Below, piece after piece: positions 46,306 through 57,829 of a stretch of DNA of 64,000 nucleotides (position 1 is its first letter; each line of letters starts with the position of its first letter). The DNA comes from Polyangium sp. 15x6 (lineage in GTDB: Bacteria; Myxococcota_A; Polyangia; Polyangiales; Polyangiaceae). The notes beneath the pieces were generated by a model that did not search any database, was not told the DNA's origin, and worked only from the letters and a program-made list of their open reading frames with translations. The stretch spans positions 1-64,000 of the forward strand of contig NZ_JASBQE010000008.1 of the NCBI RefSeq assembly GCF_029960785.1, written 5' to 3'. Position numbers and translations under genes: made by a program.

Positions 46306-47478
46306 TTAGCTGCTCTCGCCTTCGCGGATGACGCCGGCGCGGGCGAGTTCGTCGATGTCCGCGTCGGAGAAGCCGGCTTCGCGGAAGACCACGCGCGTGT
46401 GCTCGCCCGAGCGCGGCGGCGGGGCGAAGGCGACGCCCTTCGGCGTGACCGGGAGCCGGATCTGCGGGATGTCTCCGCGCGAGCTCGGGATGTCGAAGAA
46501 GAGCTCGCGCGCCTTCATGAGCGGATCGTCGCGGAGCTCGTTCGGGCGCACCACCGGCTCGAGGCAGCAATCGTGGCTCGCCGCGATCGCGATCCACTCG
46601 TCGCGCGTCTTCTGGGCGAAGGCGTTTCGCACCGTGGCCTTGATCTCGGCCTGGTGCGGCCCCGGCAGGAGCGCCTCCATGCGCGGCTCGATCCCAGCCG
46701 CGGCGCAGAACGACATCCAGAACTTCGGCTCCAGCGCGCCGAGCGCGAAGGCGTGGCCATCCTTCGAGAAGTACGTGCCGTAGGGCGCGATGCCGCCGAC
46801 GAGCGTGTCGCCGCCCCGGGGGCGCGTCTCGCCCGCGAGGGCGGCGCCGATCGTGGCCGTGGCGAAGCCGAGGATGCCGTCGGTCATCGAGACGTCGAGC
46901 ACGCGCCCCTCGCCCGTGCGATCCCGCTCGGCGAGCGCGGCGAGGATCGCGATGACGGACCACATGCCGCCGCTCACGTCGGCGAGCTGGAAGCCGGGCG
47001 GCTGCGGCGGGCCATCCTCGGGGCCTTGCGAGCCGAGCAGGCCGCCGCGCGCGAGATAGTCGATGTCATGCCCGGCGCGATGCTTGAGCGGCCCATCCTG
47101 GCCGTATCCGGTGAGCGCGCAGATGACGAGCTTGGGGAATTTCCCGCGCAGCACGTCGTGCCCGAGGCCGAGGCGATCGAGCACGCCCGGGCGAAACTGC
47201 TCGAAGAGCACGTCGTACGAGCCGACGAGTCGCTCGAACGCCGCGCGTCCTTCGGGTCGCTTGAGGTCGAGCAGCGCGCTGCGTTTGCCGCGGTTCAAGA
47301 GCTGGAACGCCGCGGACTCGCCGGCGATCGCGGGCGGCATGTGCCGGAGGTAATCACCGCCGGCGAGGTCCTCGATCTTGTCGACGGTGGCGCCGAGGTC
47401 GGCGAGCACGAGCGTCGCGAAGGGACCGGGCAAGAGCCGCGAGAGGTCCAGGATCCGTTTGCCGACGAGGGGGCGCAT
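46306..47478 (-). CDS. CaiB/BaiF CoA-transferase family, alpha-methylacyl-CoA racemase type
   Basis: 390 residues. The family III CoA-transferase opening reads GKRILDLSRLLPGPFATLVL, with an interlocked-dimer helix region and GRVLDVSMTDGILG near 192. The AMACR-type block GHDIDYLARGGLLG at about 136-149 contains the His-Asp pair used as acid and base in racemases, and CaiB-type transferases lack that pattern. The downstream AMACR-like EPKFWMSFCAAAGIE also fits. It would invert 2-methylacyl-CoA thioesters before beta-oxidation of branched lipids or sterol side chains. The following gene codes a sterol-carrier SCP2 domain, 104 bp away on the same strand, which supports a lipid role. Confidence 0.87.
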   Translation of the reverse strand: MRPLVGKRILDLSRLLPGPFATLVLADLGATVDKIEDLAGGDYLRHMPPAIAGESAAFQLLNRGKRSALLDLKRPEGRAAFERLVGSYDVLFEQFRPGVLDRLGLGHDVLRGKFPKLVICALTGYGQDGPLKHRAGHDIDYLARGGLLGSQGPEDGPPQPPGFQLADVSGGMWSVIAILAALAERDRTGEGRVLDVSMTDGILGFATATIGAALAGETRPRGGDTLVGGIAPYGTYFSKDGHAFALGALEPKFWMSFCAAAGIEPRMEALLPGPHQAEIKATVRNAFAQKTRDEWIAIAASHDCCLEPVVRPNELRDDPLMKARELFFDIPSSRGDIPQIRLPVTPKGVAFAPPPRSGEHTRVVFREAGFSDADIDELARAGVIREGESS

Positions 47479-47521
47479 GCGTCTCCTTTGAGGTCAAAAC
47501 GAAATGACGACGGATGAACGA

Positions 47522-47562
47522 AGGCCGGCGGCCCTCGGACGGATCCGAGCACGCGCCGGCCT
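47522..47562 (-). terminator. Hairpin after the SCP2 gene
   Basis: AGGCCGGCG pairs with CGCCGGCCT (47522-47530 with 47554-47562), enclosing an inner CTCGGA/TCCGAG stem. It lies just past the SCP2 stop in the leftward direction. Followed by TCGTTC, so a weak terminator. Confidence 0.5.
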
Positions 47563-47582
47563 CTTCCCGGGCTCGGGATCGA

Positions 47583-47912
47583 TCAGAGCTCGAAGAGCTT
47601 GTTCAGCTTCATCGCGAGCATCTGGTTGCCCACCGCCTTGAGCTTGCCGGCGAAGTAGAGCGGCATGCCGTTCGCCTGCGGGTTCTCGTAGAGCTTCTGG
47701 AAGTCCTCCGACGAGATCGTGATGGTCAGCTCGGCGCCGCCGGGGCTGCCCGGCTGGGCGCTCGGGGCCGTCAGGTCGAGGAACCACTCGCCGCCGCCCT
47801 CGCCCGTGATGTTGAACTGGTACTTGCCGCCGATCGCCTTCGCCCCGTCGGGGTTCTTGGCGATCTTCGAGGGGACTTCTTCGTTGAAGAGCTTCTGGAT
47901 GTCGACGGCCAT
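47583..47912 (-). CDS. SCP2 sterol-carrier-domain protein
   Basis: 109 residues, a single SCP2 domain of normal size; GGAGG 4 nt before the ATG at 47912. The pattern KYQFNITGEGGGEWFLDL, then AELTITISSEDFQKLYENP and the helix FAGKLKAVGNQMLAMKLNKL is typical. SCP2 domains bind fatty acyl-CoA or sterol-like lipids in a hydrophobic tunnel. Read in the same direction as the CaiB/AMACR-type gene (104 bp gap), so the two may serve the same lipid-degradation route, as SCP2 and AMACR do in peroxisomes. Cytoplasmic; no signal peptide. Confidence 0.87.
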   Translation of the reverse strand: MAVDIQKLFNEEVPSKIAKNPDGAKAIGGKYQFNITGEGGGEWFLDLTAPSAQPGSPGGAELTITISSEDFQKLYENPQANGMPLYFAGKLKAVGNQMLAMKLNKLFEL

Positions 47913-48039
47913 GGTGCCTCCGGGCAGCGATGCGCCGATGTCGCCGGCGCGTTCTAGCGTCGGCCGGGTGTAGCCGTGAGCGACGTGCCGCGTCAAGCGG
48001 CGGCGAAAACAATGGTTTGGCGGCAAAATTTCGCTTCGA

Positions 48040-49161
48040 CTACGCGCGCGCCCGCGACGGCTGCTGCGAGGCACGCGGGGCCCTGTCGAGGGCCGATCGC
48101 ACCGGCAAGACGAAGAGCCGATCGATCGCGACCCGCGCATCGCGGGGCGGCGGCTCCTCGGGCGGCGCCTGCATCAGGCGCAGATCCCGCAGGAGGGTGC
48201 GATCGAGATCGCTCTCCTCGCCGAACTCGTAAGGCAGGATGGAGGGCAAGAGCGCGACCAGCACGGCCTCGCTCCCGCCCTGCCGGATCGACGTGCCCTG
48301 ATACACGGCGACGGCCTGACCGAAGGCCTCCTGGAAGACGAAGGGTCGCCACTCGAGCGGCGCGGTGAGGTCGAAGCGGCGCTCGCCCACCACGAGCTCG
48401 CGGCCGTCGAGCGTGAGCGGCGCGCCCCGCGCGTCCGAGAGGACGAGGCGCTCGACGCACGAGGGATCGAGCTCCTCGACGGCGAACACGAGCGTCGCGA
48501 AGTCGGAGGGCAAGAGCTCGAGCGGCGCGCCGTCGGGGCCGAGGGCCTCGAGTGCGGCGTCGTCGCCGACCGCGGTGAACGCGCGATCGAAGAGCGTCCC
48601 GAGCGCGCGGCGCGCCGTGCCTTCGAAGGTCGATCCCACGTAGAAGAGGCCTTCCGGCGAGCTCCACACGGCGACCATCCGATCCCGCTTCGCGCTGGTC
48701 ACGAGCGTCATGCCGAAGGGCTCGCCGAGGGGCACGACGTTCTGCGGCGGCCCGCTCTCCGGCTGGAAGAAGAGCCCGTGGCCGTCGACGCAGATGCCGC
48801 GCGACGCGGCCTCGCTACTCGAACGCCTGCGTGATCCACGCACGTAAAGCGCGATCGCCGCCGTCACGAGCACGAGCGGCACGGCCACGCGGAGCACGAT
48901 GTTCTGCGCGACCGCGAGCACGACGAGCGCGACGAGCAAGAGCGGCAAGGCTCCGTCCCGGGAGGCGGCCTTCGTCGCACCTGCGCCCGGGGTGATCGCC
49001 GTGAACGAACGCGCGCCTTTTCCAGGTCCGCCCCACCTTCCGTCGGCGTGGTGCGACAAGGGCATCCCGCGCGTGCGCGGCGCGCCCTCCCGCGGGGACA
49101 CGCGCGTCCTCGTCGTATCCCTCGGGCTCGCGGCTCCGTTGCGATTGCGCTCGCTTGCCAT
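48040..49161 (-). CDS. Hypothetical membrane protein
   Basis: 373 residues from the ATG at 49161 with GGGAGG upstream. The first 60 residues are basic and Gly/Ser-rich. Two hydrophobic segments follow near residues 70-105 (LPLLLVALVVLAVA, LRVAVPLVLVTAAIALYV), with a short loop between them, so a membrane hairpin near the N-terminus. The soluble C-terminal part of about 260 residues is mixed alpha/beta without a known motif; the PSDFATLVFAVEELDPS and VAVYQGTSIRQGGSE stretches suggest a beta-rich domain. No family was recognised. It lies 128 bp upstream of the SCP2 gene and 237 bp downstream of the P1B ATPase gene on the same strand. Confidence 0.7.
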   Translation of the reverse strand: MASERNRNGAASPRDTTRTRVSPREGAPRTRGMPLSHHADGRWGGPGKGARSFTAITPGAGATKAASRDGALPLLLVALVVLAVAQNIVLRVAVPLVLVTAAIALYVRGSRRRSSSEAASRGICVDGHGLFFQPESGPPQNVVPLGEPFGMTLVTSAKRDRMVAVWSSPEGLFYVGSTFEGTARRALGTLFDRAFTAVGDDAALEALGPDGAPLELLPSDFATLVFAVEELDPSCVERLVLSDARGAPLTLDGRELVVGERRFDLTAPLEWRPFVFQEAFGQAVAVYQGTSIRQGGSEAVLVALLPSILPYEFGEESDLDRTLLRDLRLMQAPPEEPPPRDARVAIDRLFVLPVRSALDRAPRASQQPSRARA

Positions 49162-49397
49162 CGAACCTCCCGGCGGCAGGCGCGTCGCCCCTCGAAGAGC
49201 GTAGCACCCCGATTGCCGTACGGGAGGGGGTTGGCGCAGCCCAACCGGCGATGCAAGCTCGCCCTCTTTCCAGGACGGCCTCGGCTTTCCCGGCTCGGCC
49301 CACCCGCGGCTTTTCCGCCCTTTCGACGCTTGGGGGCCACGCGCGGCAGAGCCGAGCGTAGCCCCCAAACCCCCAACCGAGCGACCGACGCTTTGCG

Positions 49398-51947
<2,550 letters not shown>

Positions 51948-52160
51948 GTTCCGGCCGGCGGGGTTTGCCAACAAAAAACCTTTCCCTTTGGACCTTCCTG
52001 GGTAGACTCCCCGCCCCCCGACTCGCCTGGTGCTCGTTCACCCCGGTTTCTGCGCTTCGAACCGGCCTTCGCCGAGCAGGCGAAAGATGCGATGAGGGGC
52101 TCGCGACAATCGCGAACACAGCCGGACGAACCCAGAAGAAGCGCGGATAAAGGCATCGAG
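51948..52160 (+). promoter_or_regulatory. Divergent promoter and L3 leader region
   Basis: 213 bp between the copper ATPase and rplC starts. The rplC side holds a 15-nt hairpin (TCGCGA-CAA-TCGCGA) near 52108-52122 and AAAGG 7 nt before the ATG. A weak TAGACT -10 near 52003 has no good -35 partner. Confidence 0.35.
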
Positions 52161-52826
52161 ATGAACAAGAACCTTGGCATCCTCGGCAAGAAGATCGGGA
52201 TGACCCAGATCTTCGACGAAAAGGGCGAGGTCCTCCGCTGCAGCGTGGTGCAGGCGGGCGGCGTCGTGATCGGCAAGCGGACGGTGGAGAAGGACGGCTA
52301 CAGCGCCCTCATCGTCGGCCTCGGCGAGCGCAAGGAGAAGCACACGAAGAAGCCCTTGCTCGGCGCGTACCGCAAGAGCCAGCAGACGCCGAAGCGCGTC
52401 GTGCGCGAGCTGCGCGTGTCGGCCGAGGACGCCGCGAAGTTCGAGATCGGCCAGAAGATCGGCGTCGATCAGGTCTTCGAGGTCGGCCAGATCGTCGACG
52501 CGCAGGGCACGTCCCGCGGCCGCGGCTTCACCGGCGTCGTGCGCCGCTGGAACTTCGCCGGCGCCGTGCAGACGCACGGTACGCACGAGTATCGCCGTCA
52601 CGGCGGCTCGATCGGTACGAACATGACCCCCGGCCGCACCCTGCCCGGCCTCAAGATGCCCGGTCACTACGGCGCCGAGACCGTGAGCGCGCTCAACCTG
52701 AAGATCGCGAAGCTCATCCCCGAGGAGGACCTCGTCCTCATCGAGGGCGCGGTCCCGGGCGCGCGGAACGGCATCGTCCTCGTCCGCGGCGCCGTGAAGA
52801 AGAAGAACGGCGGCAAGAAGGCCTGA
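52161..52826 (+). CDS. rplC: 50S ribosomal protein L3, outside an S10 operon
   Basis: 221 residues, the normal size. Hallmarks are GILGKKIGMTQIFDEKG at the start, the RGRGFTGVVRRWNF loop near 117-130, GSIGTNMTPGRTLPGLKMPGHYG near 153-175 and the C-terminal GAVPGARNGIVLVRGAVKK. L3 binds 23S rRNA near the peptidyl-transferase centre and starts 50S assembly. The Gln methylated by PrmB in E. coli is replaced by Thr in GTNMTPG, as in many other bacteria. In most bacteria rplC follows rpsJ and precedes rplD; here it stands alone, upstream of rlmE. It may be a translocated sole copy or an extra paralog. Confidence 0.97.
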   Translation: MNKNLGILGKKIGMTQIFDEKGEVLRCSVVQAGGVVIGKRTVEKDGYSALIVGLGERKEKHTKKPLLGAYRKSQQTPKRVVRELRVSAEDAAKFEIGQKIGVDQVFEVGQIVDAQGTSRGRGFTGVVRRWNFAGAVQTHGTHEYRRHGGSIGTNMTPGRTLPGLKMPGHYGAETVSALNLKIAKLIPEEDLVLIEGAVPGARNGIVLVRGAVKKKNGGKKA

Positions 52827-52839
52827 TCGCCATCTCCTC

Positions 52840-53451
52840 GTGAGCGCGAAGGGCAAAAACCCGTACCGGAAACCCGACACCTTCACCAAAGCGGCGAAGG
52901 CACAAGGGTTTCCGGCGCGGAGTGTCTTCAAGCTCGAGGAGATCGATCGCCGGGTACGTCTCCTGCGACCCGGGCAGCGCGTCCTTGATCTAGGCGCCGC
53001 TCCCGGGTCGTGGTCCATGTACGCCGCGCAGAAGATCGGCTCGAAGGGGCACCTGCTCGCCGTGGATCTCTCGGAGATCCGGCAAGCCTTCGGCCCCAAC
53101 GTGACGGTCGTGCGAGGCGACGCGCTCTCGCTCGCGAACGAGGCCCTCGCGCAGTTCGCCCCGTACGACGTGGTGCTGAGCGACATGGCGCCCGCGACCA
53201 CGGGCAGCAAGGCCTCCGATCAGTGGCGGAGCTACGAGCTCTTCGATCGCGCGGTCTCGGTGGCCGAGGCGCTCGGCGCGCCCGGCAGCGCCTTCGTCGG
53301 CAAGCTGTTCATGAGCGAAGAGTTCCAGAAGGCGCGCGAGAGGCTGCGCTCGCTCTACGACGAGGTGCGCGTGATCCGGCCCGAAGGCACGCGCAGCGTG
53401 AGCTCCGAGGTCTTCCTCGTGGGGCTCGGCCGGAAAAAAGCAGCGCCGTGA
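52840..53451 (+). CDS. rlmE: 23S rRNA ribose 2'-O-methyltransferase RlmE (FtsJ/RrmJ)
   Basis: 203 residues from a GTG at 52840, 13 bp after the rplC stop. The SAM site is VLDLGAAPGSWSMYA (48-62), and the catalytic K-D-K-E set is K31 (RSVFKLEE), D115 (LSDMAP), K155 (FVGKLF) and E190 (SSEVF). RlmE methylates U2552 of 23S rRNA late in 50S assembly. Being read together with L3 makes a small ribosome-assembly operon. The next gene overlaps by GTGA. Confidence 0.93.
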   Translation: MSAKGKNPYRKPDTFTKAAKAQGFPARSVFKLEEIDRRVRLLRPGQRVLDLGAAPGSWSMYAAQKIGSKGHLLAVDLSEIRQAFGPNVTVVRGDALSLANEALAQFAPYDVVLSDMAPATTGSKASDQWRSYELFDRAVSVAEALGAPGSAFVGKLFMSEEFQKARERLRSLYDEVRVIRPEGTRSVSSEVFLVGLGRKKAAP

Positions 53452-53983
53452 GCGTGTGGATCTTCGGCTACGGGTCGCTGCTCTGGCGGCCAGGGTTTCC
53501 GTACGTCGAGGCGAAGGCCGCGCGCGTCGCGGGTTTGTCGCGACGACTCGAACAAGGCTCGCCCGATCATCGCGGCACACCCGAGCGGCTCGGCCGCGTG
53601 GCGACGCTCGTCCCCGCGCCCGGCGCCCACGTGGGCGGGCTCGTGTACGCACTCGCGCCCGCGGAGGCGGACGTGATCCTCGCCGCGCTCGATGAACGCG
53701 AGCAGGGCGGCTACGACCGCGTCGCGGTCCGCGCGGAGCTTCACGAGGAAGCCACGACGATCGAGGCGATCACCTGGATCGCGCGCCCCGGAAACCCGTG
53801 GCACCTCGGCCCTGCGCCGTTCGAGGCGATGGTCGCCGACGTGCTCGAAGCGCGCGGCCCGAGCGGAACGAACGTGGAGTACGTGCTGCGCCTCGCGGAG
53901 ACGCTCGCGGCGCTCGGCTTCGAGGACGATCATGTCTCCTCGCTGGCCGAGGCGGTGCGCGCCGCGGTCGTGGATCCTCCGCG

Positions 53984-54002
<19 letters not shown>
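53448..54002 (+). CDS. ChaC-like gamma-glutamylcyclotransferase
   Basis: 184 residues from a GTG at 53448 that overlaps the rlmE stop by four bases. The family entry motif WIFGYGSLLWRPGF opens the fold, and the catalytic Glu is in ALDEREQGGYDRV near residue 83. The later NVEYVLRLAETL block is typical of ChaC. ChaC enzymes split gamma-glutamyl peptides (glutathione) into 5-oxoproline and Cys-Gly in the cytoplasm. Third gene of the rplC-rlmE group. Its 3' end overlaps the convergent FHA-DUF4388 gene by 19 bp. Possible alternative: a generic gamma-glutamylamine cyclotransferase, but the spelling favours ChaC. Confidence 0.85.
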
Positions 54003-54916
<914 letters not shown>

Positions 54917-55061
54917 GCTCGGCCGAAAGATTCGCGGAGGGCGCAGGATACGCCCGCTTCGTCCTTGAAACTTTAGAGTTCGAGGCCTGCGAGGGTCAAG
55001 CGTTCCTCGCGGGATCCCCCCGCGCCTTCCGCCGGGCGAAAGGCGTGATAAGGGAGCGCTC

Positions 55062-56105
55062 GTGACAACGCTTGCCGGAGACCCCCTCGGGACCCACCGC
55101 GTGATCGCGCCGAAAGGTGCGCTCCCCCAGCCCGCTGAGCGGCTCGATAACGACTTTTCCAAGGTCTACGCGACCGAGATCGTCGTCGACGTCCAGACGC
55201 TCAACGTCGACGCCGCGAGCTTCCGGCAGATGGAAGAGGCCTCCGGCGGAAATCCCGACGGCGTCGCGGCCCTCGTCCTGGAAACCGTGAAGCGACGCGG
55301 CAAGCAACACAACCCGGTCACCGGCTCCGGCGGCATGCTGCTCGGCGTCGTGGAGCGCGTCGGCGATCTCGCGTCGACGCGCGGCTTCGTTCCAGGCGAC
55401 CGTATCGCCACGCTCGTCTCGCTCTCGCTCACGCCGCTCTGGCTCGATCGCGTGCTCGCGGTGCGCCCCGCCTCCGCGCAGCTCGACGTCGTCGGCAAGG
55501 CCGCCGTCTTCCTCACGGCGCCGATCGCGCGCATCCCGACGGACATGCCCGAGCGGCTCGTGCTCGCCTTGCTCGACGTGGCCGGCGCCGCGCCGCAGGT
55601 CGCGCGCCTCTGCGGACCCGGCGACAGCGTCGTCGTGCTCGGCGCGGGCGGCAAATCGGGCCTGCTCTGCGCGGCCGAGGCGCGCCGCCGCGTCGGCGAT
55701 ACGGGCAAGGTGATCGGCATCGAGTCCTTCCCCGCCTACGCCGACGATCTGCGCGCGCTCGGGATCTGCGATCACGTCGCGACGCTCGACGCGCGGGATC
55801 CGCTCGCCGTGCGTGACGCGGTCGCGCCTCTGACCGAAGGCCGCGGCGCGGATCTCGTGCTCTCGTGCGTGAACGTGCCCGGCGTCGAGCTCGCCGCGAT
55901 CCTCGCGGCCCGCGATCGCGGCAAGGTGTACTACTTCGCGATGAGCACGAGCTTCACGGCCGCCGCCCTCGGCGCCGAGGGCATCGGCCGCGACGTGGAT
56001 CTCTTCATCGGCAACGGCTACGCCCACGACCACGCCGAGCACACGCTCTCGCTCGTGCGCGGGAGCCGCCCGCTCCACGATCTCATGCAACGCCGTTACA
56101 CCTGA
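55062..56105 (+). CDS. kdd: L-erythro-3,5-diaminohexanoate dehydrogenase-like protein
   Basis: 347 residues from a GTG at 55062. The NAD-binding Rossmann motif is VVVLGAGGKSGLLCAAEA at about 192-209. The blocks GTHRVIAPKGALPQPAERLD near the N-terminus, NPVTGSGGMLLG near 84, and YYFAMSTSFTAAALGAEGIG near 292 match Kdd of lysine-fermenting bacteria, which oxidises L-erythro-3,5-diaminohexanoate to 3-keto-5-aminohexanoate. The cluster partners (kamA, kamDE, kce, kal) are not in the window. The downstream neighbour is fhs, 29 bp away, so co-transcription is likely. The assignment rests on recalled family motifs and could be a close relative with another substrate. Confidence 0.82.
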   Translation: MTTLAGDPLGTHRVIAPKGALPQPAERLDNDFSKVYATEIVVDVQTLNVDAASFRQMEEASGGNPDGVAALVLETVKRRGKQHNPVTGSGGMLLGVVERVGDLASTRGFVPGDRIATLVSLSLTPLWLDRVLAVRPASAQLDVVGKAAVFLTAPIARIPTDMPERLVLALLDVAGAAPQVARLCGPGDSVVVLGAGGKSGLLCAAEARRRVGDTGKVIGIESFPAYADDLRALGICDHVATLDARDPLAVRDAVAPLTEGRGADLVLSCVNVPGVELAAILAARDRGKVYYFAMSTSFTAAALGAEGIGRDVDLFIGNGYAHDHAEHTLSLVRGSRPLHDLMQRRYT

Positions 56106-56134
56106 CGCCTGCGCAGCAGGCACCGAGGAGGCCC

Positions 56135-57829
56135 GTGACCCTTACGCAGAGCGCTTTGCCCATCGGACCCCAGGGGATCCTCGACGTCGCGCGCGAGCTC
56201 GGCGTGTCCGAGGATCACGTCGAGCCGTACGGCCGCAACAAGGCGAAGATCGATCTCGCCGCCCTCACGCGCCCCGCCGCGGGCGCGGGCCGCCTCGTGC
56301 TCGTCTCCGCCATCAACCCGACGCCCGCGGGCGAAGGCAAGACGACGACGTCGATCGGGCTCGCGATGGGCATGCGGCGCCTCGCGAAGCGCGCCGTGCT
56401 TTGCCTGCGCGAGCCCTCGCTCGGCCCGGTCTTCGGCGTGAAGGGCGGCGGCACGGGCGGCGGACGCGCGACGCTCGTGCCCGCCGACGACATCAACCTG
56501 CACTTCACGGGCGACATCCACGCGATCTCCACCGCGCACAACCTCCTGTCCGCGATGGTCGACAACGCGTGTCACTTCAACACCGCGTTCGGCGACAAGG
56601 GCGCGATCGATCCGCGCCAGGTGACGTGGGGCCGCGCGCTCGACATGAACGACCGCGCGCTGCGCAACGTGATCGTCGGCCTCGGCCGCAAGGCCGACGG
56701 CGTGCCGCGGCAGGATCGATTCGACATCACGGCCGCGAGCGAGGTCATGGCGATCGTGGCCCTCGCCAACGGGCCCGAGGATCTCGAGCGGCGCCTCGGC
56801 CGCATCGTGATCGGCCAGAGCACGAGCGGCGCGCCGATCACGGCGAACGACGTGGGCGCCGCCGCGGCGATGACCGCGCTCCTGCGCGACGCGATCAAGC
56901 CGAACCTCGTGCAGACCGACGAAGGCGGCCCGGCCCTCGTGCACGCCGGCCCGTTCGCGAACATCGCGCACGGCTGCTCCTCGGTCCTCGCGACGCGCCT
57001 CGGCCTGCTCTCGGGCGACTACGTGATCACCGAGGCGGGCTTCGGCTTCGACCTCGGCGGCGAGAAGTTCCTCGACATCAAGTGCCGGACGATGGGCGTC
57101 TTCCCGCGCGTGCTCGTCCTCGTGGCCACGCTGCGCGCCCTCAAGATGCACGGCGGCGCGCCGGTCAAGCGCGCGGCGGAGCCCGACGAGAGGGCGCTCG
57201 AGCTCGGCCTCGCGCACCTCGACAAACACCTCGACTCGGCCGCGTTCTTCGGCCTGCCCGTCGTCGTGTCGATCAACGTCTTCCCGAACGACACGCAAGA
57301 GGAGCTCGCCCTCGTCGAAGCGGCCATGCAGCGCCGCGGCGTACGCGCCGTCCGCTGCGAAGGTTTCATGCGAGGCGGCGAGGGCGCCCTCGAGCTCGCC
57401 GAGGCCGTCGCGAGCGCCGCCGACGCGACCGACGCCGCGCCGCCTGCGCCCCGCTTCGTCTACGACCTCGGCGAGCCCCTGCGTGACAAGATCACCAAGA
57501 TCGCCCACACGATCTACGGCGCGGACGGCGTCACCTTCACCGCGGCCGCCGAGCGCGACGCCCGCCGCATCGAGGAGCTAGGCCACGGCGGCGTGCCCGT
57601 CTGCATGGCCAAGACCCAGCTCTCGCTCTCCGACGATCCCGCGCTCGTTGGACGTCCAACGAACTTCCAGGTCACCGTGCGCGAGATCCGCCTGAGCGCC
57701 GGCGCGGGCTTCGCCGTCGCGCTCACCGGCGACATGATGACCATGCCGGGCCTGCCGCGTGAGCCCTCCGCCTTGCGGGTCAAGCTCCTGCCCACCGGCA
57801 AGATCCGCGGCCTCATGCAGAACGACTGA
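56135..57829 (+). CDS. fhs: Formate--tetrahydrofolate ligase
   Basis: 564 residues from a GTG at 56135; GAGGAGG lies 3-4 nt upstream, 29 bp after the kdd-like stop. The P-loop is NPTPAGEGKTTTSIGL near 65-80. Family blocks EPSLGPVFGVKGGGTGGG, INLHFTGDIHAISTAHNLL and ITEAGFGFDLGGEKFLDIKC are all present, and the C-terminus ends TGKIRGLMQND. The enzyme makes 10-formyl-THF from formate, THF and ATP in one-carbon metabolism. It overlaps the convergent histidine-kinase gene by 17 bp. Pairing with the kdd-like gene is unusual, as lysine fermentation has no known formate step. Confidence 0.96.
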   Translation: MTLTQSALPIGPQGILDVARELGVSEDHVEPYGRNKAKIDLAALTRPAAGAGRLVLVSAINPTPAGEGKTTTSIGLAMGMRRLAKRAVLCLREPSLGPVFGVKGGGTGGGRATLVPADDINLHFTGDIHAISTAHNLLSAMVDNACHFNTAFGDKGAIDPRQVTWGRALDMNDRALRNVIVGLGRKADGVPRQDRFDITAASEVMAIVALANGPEDLERRLGRIVIGQSTSGAPITANDVGAAAAMTALLRDAIKPNLVQTDEGGPALVHAGPFANIAHGCSSVLATRLGLLSGDYVITEAGFGFDLGGEKFLDIKCRTMGVFPRVLVLVATLRALKMHGGAPVKRAAEPDERALELGLAHLDKHLDSAAFFGLPVVVSINVFPNDTQEELALVEAAMQRRGVRAVRCEGFMRGGEGALELAEAVASAADATDAAPPAPRFVYDLGEPLRDKITKIAHTIYGADGVTFTAAAERDARRIEELGHGGVPVCMAKTQLSLSDDPALVGRPTNFQVTVREIRLSAGAGFAVALTGDMMTMPGLPREPSALRVKLLPTGKIRGLMQND

